Assembly: GCA_002309375.1 (NCBI GenBank)
Contig: DBXK01000034.1
Span: forward strand, 2,095 to 24,526
Length of the DNA stretch: 22,432 nucleotides
Source: Christensenella sp. UBA1214
GTDB taxonomy: Bacteria > Bacillota > Clostridia > Christensenellales > CAG-138
Direction of reading: 5' to 3'
Under the pieces are notes generated by a model. It had not been told where the DNA came from. It ran no database searches and saw only the letters and a list, made by a program, of their open reading frames with translations. Both the position numbers and the translations under genes were made by a program. Positions 1 through 6,515 of the stretch are shown here, in pieces; the first letter of the stretch is position 1; each line of letters opens with the position of its first letter.

Positions 1-300
1 GCTGGTTGAGGTACCTTAATCTGTACTGCTCATCTCTTGAAACCGAGGGTCGATTTGTGTATAATACAAAATAGAAGAATATGCTGTTTGGCGTTCTGCG
101 CAATACGAAGATGATAATGCTCCGAGAGTGTTTCTGCGTTGAGCTCAGGGGATATGTTGAGATATTATGATGTCGACAGCTATCAGAGCCTGTTGACGAT
201 AATGAATTCGATGAAGTAACGAAACGCTTTCCCGTCCGGAAGAACCGCTGAAGAAAGGTATAGCCTGCCGGCAAAAGTTCGTGCCGCACAGATAAAAGAC
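1..300. other. Upstream non-coding stretch with one promoter-like site
   Basis: No convincing gene is seen. A promoter-like pair lies near the left edge (separate entry). A short open frame at 115-210 reads MLRYYDVD in its middle, faintly like the RYYD start of MerR regulators, but it has no conserved continuation. If the promoter is used, the leader of the gene at 301 would be about 230 nt long. The window edge may cut an earlier gene. Confidence 0.4.
37..65 (+). promoter_or_regulatory. Putative sigma-A type promoter
   Basis: TTGAAA at 37-42 and TATAAT at 60-65 are separated by 17 nt. It is the only good promoter seen before the gene at 301. The long distance makes the assignment uncertain. 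Confidence 0.5.
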
Positions 301-819
301 ATGATCATTGAAACACTGAAAACCCGATTTGAATCGAACATACCCCGCCACGCGGGTCTCCGCTGGGTGGAGGTTGAGGCGCGGCTTATTGCCGATCCGG
401 ACGCACTATCCGCGCTCGAGTGGATGGAGGAGACCGGGGGAGAGCCCGACGTGATAGGACGGAACGGCGAGTGCTTTATATTTGCCGATTGCTCTGCGGA
501 GTCGCCCTCGGGCCGCAGGAGCCTTTGCTATGACGAAGCGGCGCTCAAGGCAAGGAAGAAGAATCCGCCAACGGGCAGCGCGGAGGAGCAGGCGAAACGG
601 TACGGAATATCCCTCATGAGCGAGGAACAGTACCGTCATCTTCAAACGCTCGGCGAATTCGACATCAAGACCTCATGCTGGATTTTAACGCCCGAACCGA
701 TTCGTTCTCTCGGCGGCGCGCTGTTCTGTGAGCGGAGGTACGGCAGAGTGTTCGTTTTCCATAACGGCGCGGATTCGTATTACGGCGTGCGAGGCTGGCG
801 CGGCGTGATAGAGGTGTGA
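301..819 (+). CDS. DUF4256 family protein
   Basis: 172 residues, close to the usual length of DUF4256 proteins (about 180-190). Family hallmarks seen are METGGEPDV (residues 42-50), DCSAESPSGRRSLCYDE (63-79), KTSCWILTPE, GGALFCERRYGRVFVFHNGADSYY and RGWRG at the C-terminus. The family has no assigned function that I know of; conserved Asp, Cys and Arg residues suggest a compact soluble cytoplasmic domain. The ATG at 301 gives the full domain, although no strong ribosome binding site precedes it (only AAAAG close by). No signal peptide or membrane segment is seen. The next gene starts 46 bp downstream on the same strand, so the two may be cotranscribed. The family call is strong; function is unknown. 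Confidence 0.88.
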   Translation: MIIETLKTRFESNIPRHAGLRWVEVEARLIADPDALSALEWMEETGGEPDVIGRNGECFIFADCSAESPSGRRSLCYDEAALKARKKNPPTGSAEEQAKRYGISLMSEEQYRHLQTLGEFDIKTSCWILTPEPIRSLGGALFCERRYGRVFVFHNGADSYYGVRGWRGVIEV

Positions 820-865
820 GCTCGCCAAGGGAAAACCTATGGAAAGGATACTAAGATAGCCGGAT

Positions 866-1204
866 ATGACGATCGAAGAATACATCTCCAATCAGGATGA
901 GGCTATCCGCCCGCGTCTGCAGACGATCTGTAATGCCATCCGCGAAGCTATCCCCGAAGCCGAAGAGCGCATTTCGTGGGGCATGCCGACCTTCTGGAAG
1001 GGTCGGAATATAATTCACTTCGCCGCTGCAAAGAAGCACATCGGCATATACCCCGGGGCTGAAGCCGTGGAGGAATTTGCGCCATATCTTACGGAGTACA
1101 AAACAAGCAAAGGCGCGATACAGCTGCCAAACGACAAGGAACTCCCAATAGGGCTGATTGCCGAGATCGCCTGTTGGTGCTATAAATCATACAGAGTAAA
1201 ATGA
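866..1204 (+). CDS. DUF1801 / YdhG-like (iron chaperone-like) protein
   Basis: 112 residues. It begins MTIEEYISNQDEAIRPRLQTI, followed by IREAIPEAEERISWGMPTFW and KHIGIYPGAEAVEEF, the pattern of the DUF1801 / YdhG family (frataxin-like fold; some members are named iron chaperones from structural similarity). The later segment SKGAIQLPNDKELP matches the family's G.iqfp...PiP motif. It is a single-domain soluble protein with no signal peptide. A ribosome binding site is weak: GGAAAGG lies about 18 nt upstream. It sits 46 bp behind the DUF4256 gene and before the terminator-bearing repeat at 1283. The biochemical role is not established; a metal-binding or stress role is only a family-level guess. 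Confidence 0.85.
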   Translation: MTIEEYISNQDEAIRPRLQTICNAIREAIPEAEERISWGMPTFWKGRNIIHFAAAKKHIGIYPGAEAVEEFAPYLTEYKTSKGAIQLPNDKELPIGLIAEIACWCYKSYRVK

Positions 1205-1282
1205 ACTTTGATAAGGATATGTATCATACCGGCGGACTTTCTATGGGTTCGGTATCATTTTAGTGCTCTTGCACACCTAAGA

Positions 1283-1318
1283 AACCTCTTTTGTCTACCA
1301 CGACAAAAGGGGTTTTTT
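1283..1318 (+). terminator. Rho-independent terminator
   Basis: Arms AACCTCTTTTGTC and GACAAAAGGGGTT form a 13-bp stem with a G.U pair, followed by TTTT. It ends the DUF4256/DUF1801 unit and is the first half of the 69-bp repeat. Confidence 0.85.
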
Positions 1319-1351
1319 ATCGACTTTCGATAACAACCGGCCCCGGAGCAG
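1283..1351. repeat. 69-bp direct repeat, copy 1 (left of dockerin pair)
   Basis: This segment aligns without gaps to 4399-4467, with 62 of 69 positions identical by eye. It starts with the terminator hairpin, continues through a conserved TTTCGATAACAA and ends CGGCCCCGGAGCAG. The two copies bracket exactly the two dockerin genes. No transposase is seen between or next to them. Confidence 0.85.
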
Positions 1352-1428
1352 GCTCCCTTGCCTGAACCTCGGTGCAGCCGATCATTGACGCCGGTACGAT
1401 CGGAGCAGAGCCGCGGACGAAGCCGTGC

Positions 1429-1457
1429 TTGCTTTTTGAGACGCATCTTGATATAAT
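1429..1457 (+). promoter_or_regulatory. Extended -10 promoter of the dockerin operon
   Basis: TTGCTT at 1429-1434 is followed after 17 nt by TATAAT at 1452-1457. A TGA directly before it gives TGATATAAT. The start codon of the first dockerin gene is 50 nt downstream. Confidence 0.7.
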
Positions 1458-1506
1458 ATCCAAAAATAATGCTGACAAGCAAATATAGATCATAGGAGGA
1501 AATCAT

Positions 1507-2286
1507 ATGAAAAAACTCGTATCGGCACTCTTGGTCCTTGTCCTGATCGCATGCAATGCTTCGGCAGTGTCTGCACAGCAGATATACGGAGAAACCCCTC
1601 GTTCACCCGTCGGAATGGATATAAGCGGCTTTTCCACGCTCGATTTCGATCAAAATCCCGTCGACGGCTCCATTTTCCAAAACGCAGCGCTCACGGTGAT
1701 CAATTTCTGGGAGACCGGCTGCGGACCCTGCATATCGGAAATGCCTTTTTTCCAGCAGGCGCATGAGTACTACAGCGCCACGCCCGAAGCTGACGTGCAG
1801 GTCTACACCGTGCTTTACGTCGGTCAGGGTTCGACCGTACCGGAGGGTATCTCCCTTCTGCAGGACTATACATTCGGCAAACTCATAATCGACAGCGTGC
1901 TTTCCGAAGCGCTTAACGCAACTGAAGTAATGCCCGGTTTGATTGCCTTCCCGGAAACAATTTTGGTCGATTCAAACGGCATCGTTCGATATCATCATTT
2001 CGCTTCATATCAGAGTTATAATGAGCTCCAAAGCGAGATCCAGCAGTGGTTGGCTCAGGTTCCCCCTGTTACACCCGGAGAGCCGCCCGTACCTGTTGTC
2101 GCTGACGGCGATGCGGATGGCAATGGTTCAACAAACGTGGGCGACGCGCTGCTCTGTCTTCGCGCCGCAATGAACCTTGTCACGTTCAGCGAGGAGCAAA
2201 CAGCGCACTGCGACATGGATGGCAACGGAAGCGTAACAGTCAGCGATGCACTCATCGTTCTGCGAATTGCAATGGGTCTGTCATAA
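1507..2286 (+). CDS. Secreted thioredoxin-like (TlpA/ResA-type) protein with C-terminal dockerin
   Basis: 259 residues. An N-terminal export signal (1-23) leads to a TlpA/AhpC-type thioredoxin-like domain (about 40-185) with active site WETGCGPC (C72, C75) and the family's cis-proline region FPETILVD. A Pro-rich linker (about 187-199) joins it to a type I dockerin (about 199-259) of two calcium-loop repeats, DADGNGSTNVGDAL and DMDGNGSVTVSDAL. The likely role is extracytoplasmic thiol-disulfide exchange while docked on a cohesin scaffold (inference). The signal is ambiguous: LIAC at 13-16 is a good lipobox, but SAVSA before Q24 is a good signal peptidase I site. Cys217 and Cys235 lie inside the dockerin, which is unusual. 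The start is set by AGGAGG ending 7 nt before the ATG. It is followed 39 bp later by a dockerin peptidase, probably in one operon. Confidence 0.9.
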   Translation: MKKLVSALLVLVLIACNASAVSAQQIYGETPRSPVGMDISGFSTLDFDQNPVDGSIFQNAALTVINFWETGCGPCISEMPFFQQAHEYYSATPEADVQVYTVLYVGQGSTVPEGISLLQDYTFGKLIIDSVLSEALNATEVMPGLIAFPETILVDSNGIVRYHHFASYQSYNELQSEIQQWLAQVPPVTPGEPPVPVVADGDADGNGSTNVGDALLCLRAAMNLVTFSEEQTAHCDMDGNGSVTVSDALIVLRIAMGLS

Positions 2287-2325
2287 AACCCGGTGATTAT
2301 AGATCAATACAGGAGGCGTCACAAA

Positions 2326-4305
2326 GTGAAAACCAAACGAATCATTTGCTTCTTATTGGCAGTTGTCCTGTTTACCCTGGCCATGCCGGCCGCTCTTGCA
2401 GAGGGTATCATCAGCTCAGCACATGAAAGGGCTATGCTGGGCTTGCTCGACAAGGTCTGGAATGATCTTGACGCAGTCGAGAGCGAGAGCATGAACGCGG
2501 GAGCGGATATGGATGATGTCACAAAAGCCGTCTATCAAGCTGTTTTATCAAATAAGTTTGTCGACGAGGGAAGTGTGAGTTCCATCCGTGATAACGGATT
2601 CACGTTCCGCGTGCGCGGGATGCGCTGTAATTACAACTATGAAAGCCGCAACACTAAGTATGATCCCGTTGTCGATATGGAGCTGCTTGCGGATATTTCG
2701 GAGACCTTCGGAACGAGGAACGGTACAGCGGATATGGACGTTCTCCTTATCGGCCCGTTCTACGGACAGGACGCGAACTTCACCAATCAGTATCCCAATG
2801 AAGCCGCTTCGATTGCCGAGGCGACAGGCGGCAGTTATACCATCCTTTCAACGTCAAATGCAACCGGACCCAACATCGCGGCCGCCTTCCCCGACGCCGG
2901 AGTTATACTGATCGACTCTCACGGCGCGGACGGGTATCTTGCGCTGACCACGGATGAAGGCATAACAGCCGAGGATTATCAGAATGGCTGGGCTTCGAGC
3001 TCCGGCAGCAATTCAGCCTACATCGACGGAAGGTACATCGAGCATCATGTTCCGCGCCAGCTGCCCAACAGCATCGTCTGGATGGCTTTCTGCGAAGGCA
3101 TGATAAGAAGCAATCACGGAGAGACCGGAGCCGCTCTTCTTCGCGCAGGCGCGGGCTGCGTCTACGGTTATTCGCAGGCCGTAACCTTCGGCGGTGAGTA
3201 CCGTTACGAAACGCATTTCTGGAACAACATGAAGTACAACGATACGACCGTTGCGGAGGCTTTCAACGCGATGACGGCGGAGCTTGGAAACTGGGATCCC
3301 CTTATGGATTCCTCCAACGGCTCGGCTTTCCCCATTATAATGAGTCCGGTGGATCCGTATCCGTCCAACCCCGACAGCCATCAGAACGTTCACTGTGATT
3401 GGAGGCTTTTCGGAGCGGAAGTCGATCCGGTCGAGCTCGAAAGCTTCAGTCTCGCTCCATCCGACCTGGATATTTATATCGGCACCTCATCCGCCGTGCG
3501 ATTTGACAGAGTGCCGGAAAACGCCAATAACTACGATCTCGTATGGTACAGCGAAAACGAGAGTGTCGCCACAGTCATCGGCAACGACAACGTAGTTCGC
3601 ATCACGGGAGAAACCATAGGCTCAACAAGAGTTTACTGCGACGTTTTCGTGAACGGAGAAAGCATCGGCAGAGCATACTGTAATGTCAATATAATCCCGT
3701 TGCCGCCGATAAGTGAAGCGCTGAACGTCGAGGGCGGAAGCCTTGAGTTCACTTCAACGCAGTATCCCTGGCAGACTGTGCTTATCGACGGGAGGCTCGC
3801 GGCAAAGTCGGGCAACAAAGCAGCGAACAACAGCACTTCAACGCTCAGACTCGTTCTTGACATGGAAGCCGGTGATACGCTGACTTTCGATTGGAAGGTA
3901 TCGAGCGAAAATTATGATAAGCTCGGCTTCTATGCGAACAACCAACTTCAGGGCAGTCAGATCTCCGGCGCTCAGGATTGGGAGACCGTAGTATTCACAG
4001 CTCAGAGCAGCGGCACATATACCTTTGAGTGGCGCTATAAGAAGGACGCCAGTGTCAATGCTCTTGACGACTGCGGATATGTGGATAACGTTATTCACAG
4101 CGGAGACGTTCCGCCTGCGCTGCCCGGTGATGTTGACGGCAGCGGCAGCGTGACTGTTACCGACGCATTGATCACGCTCCGCGCCTCTATGGGGATCCTA
4201 ACGCTGACGGATGATCAGCAGATCATTGCCGACGTCAGCGGCGACGGATCGATCGATGTATCAGACGCACTGATGATACTCAGAATGTCAATGGGCCTGA
4301 TCTAG
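2326..4305 (+). CDS. Secreted caspase-like (clan CD) cysteine peptidase candidate with Big2-like, jelly-roll and dockerin domains
   Basis: 659 residues when started at the GTG at 2326, which has AGGAGG at 2311-2316 and is followed directly by a signal peptide (MKTKRIICF... cut after ALA, about residue 26). A GTG at 2293 is in frame but has no ribosome binding site. Residues about 138-325 show alternating hydrophobic strands ending in IDSHGADG (H199) and WMAFCEG (C256), the His-Gly and Cys pattern of clan CD peptidases (caspase, gingipain, clostripain); this is pattern recognition, not alignment. Next come an Ig-like Big2-type domain (about 368-458) and a beta jelly-roll (about 463-593, with FDWKVSSENYDKL and FEWRYKKD) as seen in cell-surface adhesins and peptidases. 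A type I dockerin (about 599-659) with two F-hand repeats ends the protein. The likely product is an exported protease or protease-like enzyme carried on a cohesin scaffold. Substrate is unknown. Confidence 0.8.
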   Translation: MKTKRIICFLLAVVLFTLAMPAALAEGIISSAHERAMLGLLDKVWNDLDAVESESMNAGADMDDVTKAVYQAVLSNKFVDEGSVSSIRDNGFTFRVRGMRCNYNYESRNTKYDPVVDMELLADISETFGTRNGTADMDVLLIGPFYGQDANFTNQYPNEAASIAEATGGSYTILSTSNATGPNIAAAFPDAGVILIDSHGADGYLALTTDEGITAEDYQNGWASSSGSNSAYIDGRYIEHHVPRQLPNSIVWMAFCEGMIRSNHGETGAALLRAGAGCVYGYSQAVTFGGEYRYETHFWNNMKYNDTTVAEAFNAMTAELGNWDPLMDSSNGSAFPIIMSPVDPYPSNPDSHQNVHCDWRLFGAEVDPVELESFSLAPSDLDIYIGTSSAVRFDRVPENANNYDLVWYSENESVATVIGNDNVVRITGETIGSTRVYCDVFVNGESIGRAYCNVNIIPLPPISEALNVEGGSLEFTSTQYPWQTVLIDGRLAAKSGNKAANNSTSTLRLVLDMEAGDTLTFDWKVSSENYDKLGFYANNQLQGSQISGAQDWETVVFTAQSSGTYTFEWRYKKDASVNALDDCGYVDNVIHSGDVPPALPGDVDGSGSVTVTDALITLRASMGILTLTDDQQIIADVSGDGSIDVSDALMILRMSMGLI

Positions 4306-4341
4306 AGCATACAGGGTTCAACGGAGAGTTGAAGGACAGAG

Positions 4342-4376
4342 CGCCGGCGGCCGCGAACGGCAGCCGGCGTATCGTT
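4342..4376 (+). terminator. GC-rich hairpin, possible terminator of the dockerin operon
   Basis: CGCCGGC at 4342-4348 and GCCGGCG at 4363-4369 form a perfect 7-bp stem about 36 bp after the stop codon. It is followed by TATCGTTTTATC, a weak U-tract. It may act together with the stronger terminator at 4399. Confidence 0.5.
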
Positions 4377-4398
4377 TTATCACTCTTTTTAATTAAAG

Positions 4399-4433
4399 AA
4401 CCTCTTTTGTCTGCCGCGGCAAAAGAGGTTTTA
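4399..4433 (+). terminator. Rho-independent terminator
   Basis: AACCTCTTTTGTC pairs with GGCAAAAGAGGTT around CTGCCGC, followed by TTAT. It is the same element as at 1283. Confidence 0.8.
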
Positions 4434-4467
4434 TATCGATTTTCGATAACAAACGGCCCCGGAGCAG
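4399..4467. repeat. 69-bp direct repeat, copy 2 (right of dockerin pair)
   Basis: Gap-free match to 1283-1351 with seven substitutions. The arms of the hairpin stay paired because changes are compensatory or wobble-preserving, which suggests selection on the stem. Confidence 0.85.
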
Positions 4468-4520
4468 TCATCCCGCTGCTCGGGCGTGAAATGCCTGCGG
4501 GCATGAGGGGATTTATTTCA

Positions 4521-4620
4521 CTTCACATCCGGCCCCGGCGGATACTTCACGGCTGCTTTGAGCAGGCACTTCACATCGAGCGGAGCGAGATACTTCACTT
4601 AAACTGCTTCGCGCAGTTTA
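4521..4620. repeat. 24-bp-period CTTCAC / hairpin array
   Basis: CTTCAC occurs at 4521, 4545, 4569 and 4593, exactly 24 bp apart, with a related TTTCAC at 4516. The spacer after each copy differs in sequence but tends to be palindromic: CCGG..CCGG, CTGCT-TTG-AGCAG, ATC..GC..GC..GAT, and TAAACTGC-TTCGC-GCAGTTTA (a perfect 8-bp stem at 4600-4620). Conserved hexamers with covarying hairpins suggest structure is maintained rather than sequence. I do not know a named element of this kind. Confidence 0.8.
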
Positions 4621-4645
4621 CCTTCTCCCTTTTTTCTGCTATAAT
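4617..4645 (+). promoter_or_regulatory. Promoter of GNAT gene
   Basis: TTTACC at 4617-4622, a 17-nt spacer, and TATAAT at 4640-4645, 29 nt before the ATG. The -35 overlaps the last hairpin of the CTTCAC array. Confidence 0.65.
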
Positions 4646-4673
4646 CAACTCATATCATCCCCGGGAGGCTGTT

Positions 4674-5123
4674 ATGTTTCTTCGTTACATCACCTTGACC
4701 GATCATCCGGAGCTCAGGGACCGCGCTGCAGCCTGGTTCAATTCCAAATGGCATGTGCCCGTCGAGGCGTACCTCGAGTGCATGGACGCCTGTCTGGACG
4801 GGAGCACGCCGTACGACTGGTTCCTCTGCCTGCACGGTGAAAGGATCGTCGGCGGGCTCGGCGTGATCGAAAACGATTTCCACGACCGCAAGGACCTTGC
4901 GCCGAACGTCTGCGCCGTCTATACGGAGGAGGAGTACCGCGGCCGCGGCGTCGCGGGGGAGCTGCTCGGCCTTGCCGTCCGGACGCTGCGCGAAAGGGGC
5001 GTTTCGCCGCTCTATCTTCTGACCGACCACACCGGCTTTTACGAGCGTTACGGCTGGGAATTCTTCTGCTTCGCCCTCGGCGACGGCGAGGAGACGCCTT
5101 CCCGCCTTTATATTCACGGATGA
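4674..5123 (+). CDS. GNAT family N-acetyltransferase
   Basis: 149 residues, a typical single-domain GNAT length. The acetyl-CoA binding motif A is EEEYRGRGVAGELLGLAVRTLRERG (residues about 84-108), matching the Q/RxxGxG/A signature. It is followed by a beta strand, LYLLTDHTGFYERYGWEF, the usual motif B region with the conserved Tyr near the active site. The acceptor substrate cannot be told from sequence. The start is set by GGGAGG 4 nt before the ATG and by a promoter 29 nt upstream; longer frames upstream cross a terminator. A promoter for the next gene lies just after its stop, so it is probably monocistronic. The domain call is strong; a specific role is not. Confidence 0.88.
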   Translation: MFLRYITLTDHPELRDRAAAWFNSKWHVPVEAYLECMDACLDGSTPYDWFLCLHGERIVGGLGVIENDFHDRKDLAPNVCAVYTEEEYRGRGVAGELLGLAVRTLRERGVSPLYLLTDHTGFYERYGWEFFCFALGDGEETPSRLYIHG

Positions 5124-5147
5124 TCGGCGAAAAGGCGCATTTTCCGC

Positions 5148-5176
5148 TGGACGGAAGCGGGATTCCGTGGTACAAT
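5148..5176 (+). promoter_or_regulatory. Promoter of XRE-type gene
   Basis: TGGACG at 5148-5153 and TACAAT at 5171-5176 with 17-nt spacing, 35 nt before the ATG. Confidence 0.5.
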
Positions 5177-5211
5177 ATATTCGATCCCAAATCCACAATC
5201 AGGAGGCAGTT

Positions 5212-5769
5212 ATGGCAAACGCAAAGAAGGTCGGCACTCTGATCAAAAAGGCCCGCACCGAGGCGGGGCTGACGCAGGAGCAGCTTGCAAAAAAGGTCAC
5301 CGGCGCATCGGCGAGCGACATCGGCAAGGCCGAGCGCGGCGAGAAGGAACTCACGACCGATCAGCTCAAGCAGGTCGCGAAGGCGACGGGCGTGACGCAG
5401 AAATCCCTGCTCGACGCCGCAAAAGGCAAGCAAACGGTCGTTTCCGCTTCGTCCTCATCCTCAAGCGGCGCGAAAACGAGCAGCACGAAGCTCACCGCGG
5501 CGGAAAAGAAGCTCGTTGAGCTCTACCGCAAGGCCGACGCGAAGACAAAGAAAAAAGTCATGGAACTGCTCGGAAACGAGGATGAGGAAGGGGATTCCTC
5601 GCTCCTTTCGGGCATCACCGAAAGCCTCACCGGGACGCTGACCGGCAATTCCGGAAGCAGCTCCTCCGGCGGCGGCAACCTGATCGAAGGCCTGCTCGGC
5701 CTTTTGACCGGCAAGCGCGAGATGCCGGAGGGCGGGGAAGAAGCTCCCGAAGAGCCGGAAAAGAAATAA
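5212..5769 (+). CDS. XRE-family helix-turn-helix protein with low-complexity tail
   Basis: 185 residues. Residues about 5-62 form a Cro/C1-type HTH: VGTLIKKARTEAGLTQEQLAKKV, then SASDIGKAERGEKELTTDQLKQVAKATGV. A Ser-rich linker (about 71-88) leads to a short helical segment, LTAAEKKLVELYRKADAKTKKKV (about 93-115), like the region after the HTH in phage-type repressors. It ends in an acidic, Ser/Gly-rich tail with two LxGLLxxLTG-like pieces. The start at 5212 is chosen for AGGAGG 5 nt upstream; the frame is open from 5167. It likely binds DNA, but the target is unknown. No palindromic operator stands out near its own promoter. A bidirectional terminator follows. Confidence 0.85.
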   Translation: MANAKKVGTLIKKARTEAGLTQEQLAKKVTGASASDIGKAERGEKELTTDQLKQVAKATGVTQKSLLDAAKGKQTVVSASSSSSSGAKTSSTKLTAAEKKLVELYRKADAKTKKKVMELLGNEDEEGDSSLLSGITESLTGTLTGNSGSSSSGGGNLIEGLLGLLTGKREMPEGGEEAPEEPEKK

Positions 5770-5782
5770 CAAAACCGAATGA

Positions 5783-5814
5783 AAAAACGGATGCGATCAT
5801 TCGCACCCGTTTTT
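5783..5814. terminator. Bidirectional terminator between convergent genes
   Basis: ACGGATGCGA at 5787-5796 pairs with TCGCACCCGT at 5801-5810 (one mismatch). It is flanked by A-run and T-run, so it can stop transcription of the XRE gene on plus and of the membrane-protein gene on minus. Confidence 0.85.
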
Positions 5815-5828
5815 ATTGTAATTGCCGA

Positions 5829-6515
5829 TTATTTTTCAAGCGTGAACGCGATCGTGAGGATGAATTCGAACCGGGCGCCGTCGTTTTGCGTTTCGCAGAA
5901 AAAGCGGGCCTTGCCGACGTTCCGGATTAAGGCTGTCCCGTTTTCGTAAGCGCGGATCACGCAGGCGGTCAGCTTGCTGCGGTCGATGCCGACGACGCCG
6001 TATTCCCCGCCGAAAACGCCGTAAACGGTTGCGAGGTATTTGCGGATCAGCGCCTCGTCGAATTCGGTGCGGCGGCGTTCTTCCGCCTCGATCGCCTCCC
6101 GAACGGCGGGCGCGACGCTGTAATCGGGGCTCTCCGGACGGATATAGCCGATCGTGAAGATCACCTCTTCGGCGCGGCCGTATTCGTCGGTCCGGATCTC
6201 GACCCTGCCCGCATCGTTCGCATTCTCCGCGATGAGGGCCCGCCGGAGCAGACCGTCTTCGGCAAGCTCCGTCGCGCCGAGGCCGCAGCCGGGCTCCGCT
6301 TCATCGAGCGCATCGAAAAAGCGCTCGTACGGCACGCCGGAGGGCAGGGGAGCTGCGGTCTCTTCCGGAGCTTCGTCCTGCGGTTCGATCGTCTTCCTGC
6401 TGCCGAAAATGATGAACACAACGGCGCAGACCACCGCCGCGGCGCAGAGGATGCAGAATTTTATGACCGTGCCGCGGTTCGATTCTTCGGGTATTTCATC
6501 CGCCCGATTATTCAT
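5829..6515 (-). CDS. Membrane-anchored protein of unknown function
   Basis: 228 residues. I do not recognise the family. A short polar N-terminus is followed by one transmembrane helix (about 18-37, IKFCILCAAAVVCAVVFIIF) and an acidic Pro/Glu/Ala linker (about 44-58). The extracytoplasmic-looking domain (about 60-228) is rich in charged residues and predicted alpha/beta, with EVIFTIGYIRPESPDY and a final strand FEFILTIAFTLEK. The topology suggests a single-pass protein with the C-terminus outside. Its ATG shares one base with the TGA of the aminopeptidase gene (TGATG), so it is translationally coupled to that gene and belongs to the same operon. A solute-binding or accessory role for peptide use is conceivable but unsupported. 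Confidence 0.75.
   Translation of the reverse strand: MNNRADEIPEESNRGTVIKFCILCAAAVVCAVVFIIFGSRKTIEPQDEAPEETAAPLPSGVPYERFFDALDEAEPGCGLGATELAEDGLLRRALIAENANDAGRVEIRTDEYGRAEEVIFTIGYIRPESPDYSVAPAVREAIEAEERRRTEFDEALIRKYLATVYGVFGGEYGVVGIDRSKLTACVIRAYENGTALIRNVGKARFFCETQNDGARFEFILTIAFTLEK

Larger units (their letters stand above)
1205..1506. other. Intergenic stretch: terminator-repeat then promoter
   Basis: This 302-bp gap holds the first copy of a 69-bp repeat with a terminator hairpin, then a roughly 75-bp stretch with no recognisable feature. It ends in an extended -10 promoter and the strong ribosome binding site AGGAGG of the dockerin operon. Apparent minus-strand reading frames here show no family resemblance. 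Confidence 0.6.
4306..4673. other. Structured intergenic region between dockerin operon and GNAT gene
   Basis: This 368-bp gap is packed with secondary structure. It holds a GC-rich hairpin, the second 69-bp repeat with its terminator and a small hairpin (ATGCC at 4491-4495 with GGCAT at 4500-4504). GTGAAAT at 4486 faces ATTTCAC at 4515. The 24-bp CTTCAC array and the promoter of the next gene follow. An open frame runs through it into the GNAT gene, but it crosses the terminator and array and is not credible as coding. Confidence 0.7.

Noticed and set aside
115..210. Remnant of a MerR-type regulator (MLRYYDVD)
   Set aside because: Only a few residues resemble the family and the continuation does not; too short to support.
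1283..4467. Integron gene cassette with attC sites
   Set aside because: The repeats lack recognisable R/L box core sites and no integrase is present in the window.
4521..4620. CRISPR array
   Set aside because: Only six bases are conserved per unit, spacers are palindromic and 18 bp long, and no cas gene is seen.
4329..4673. N-terminal extension of the GNAT protein
   Set aside because: The frame crosses a terminator, the CTTCAC array and the promoter; the ATG at 4674 has a ribosome binding site and gives a full-length domain.
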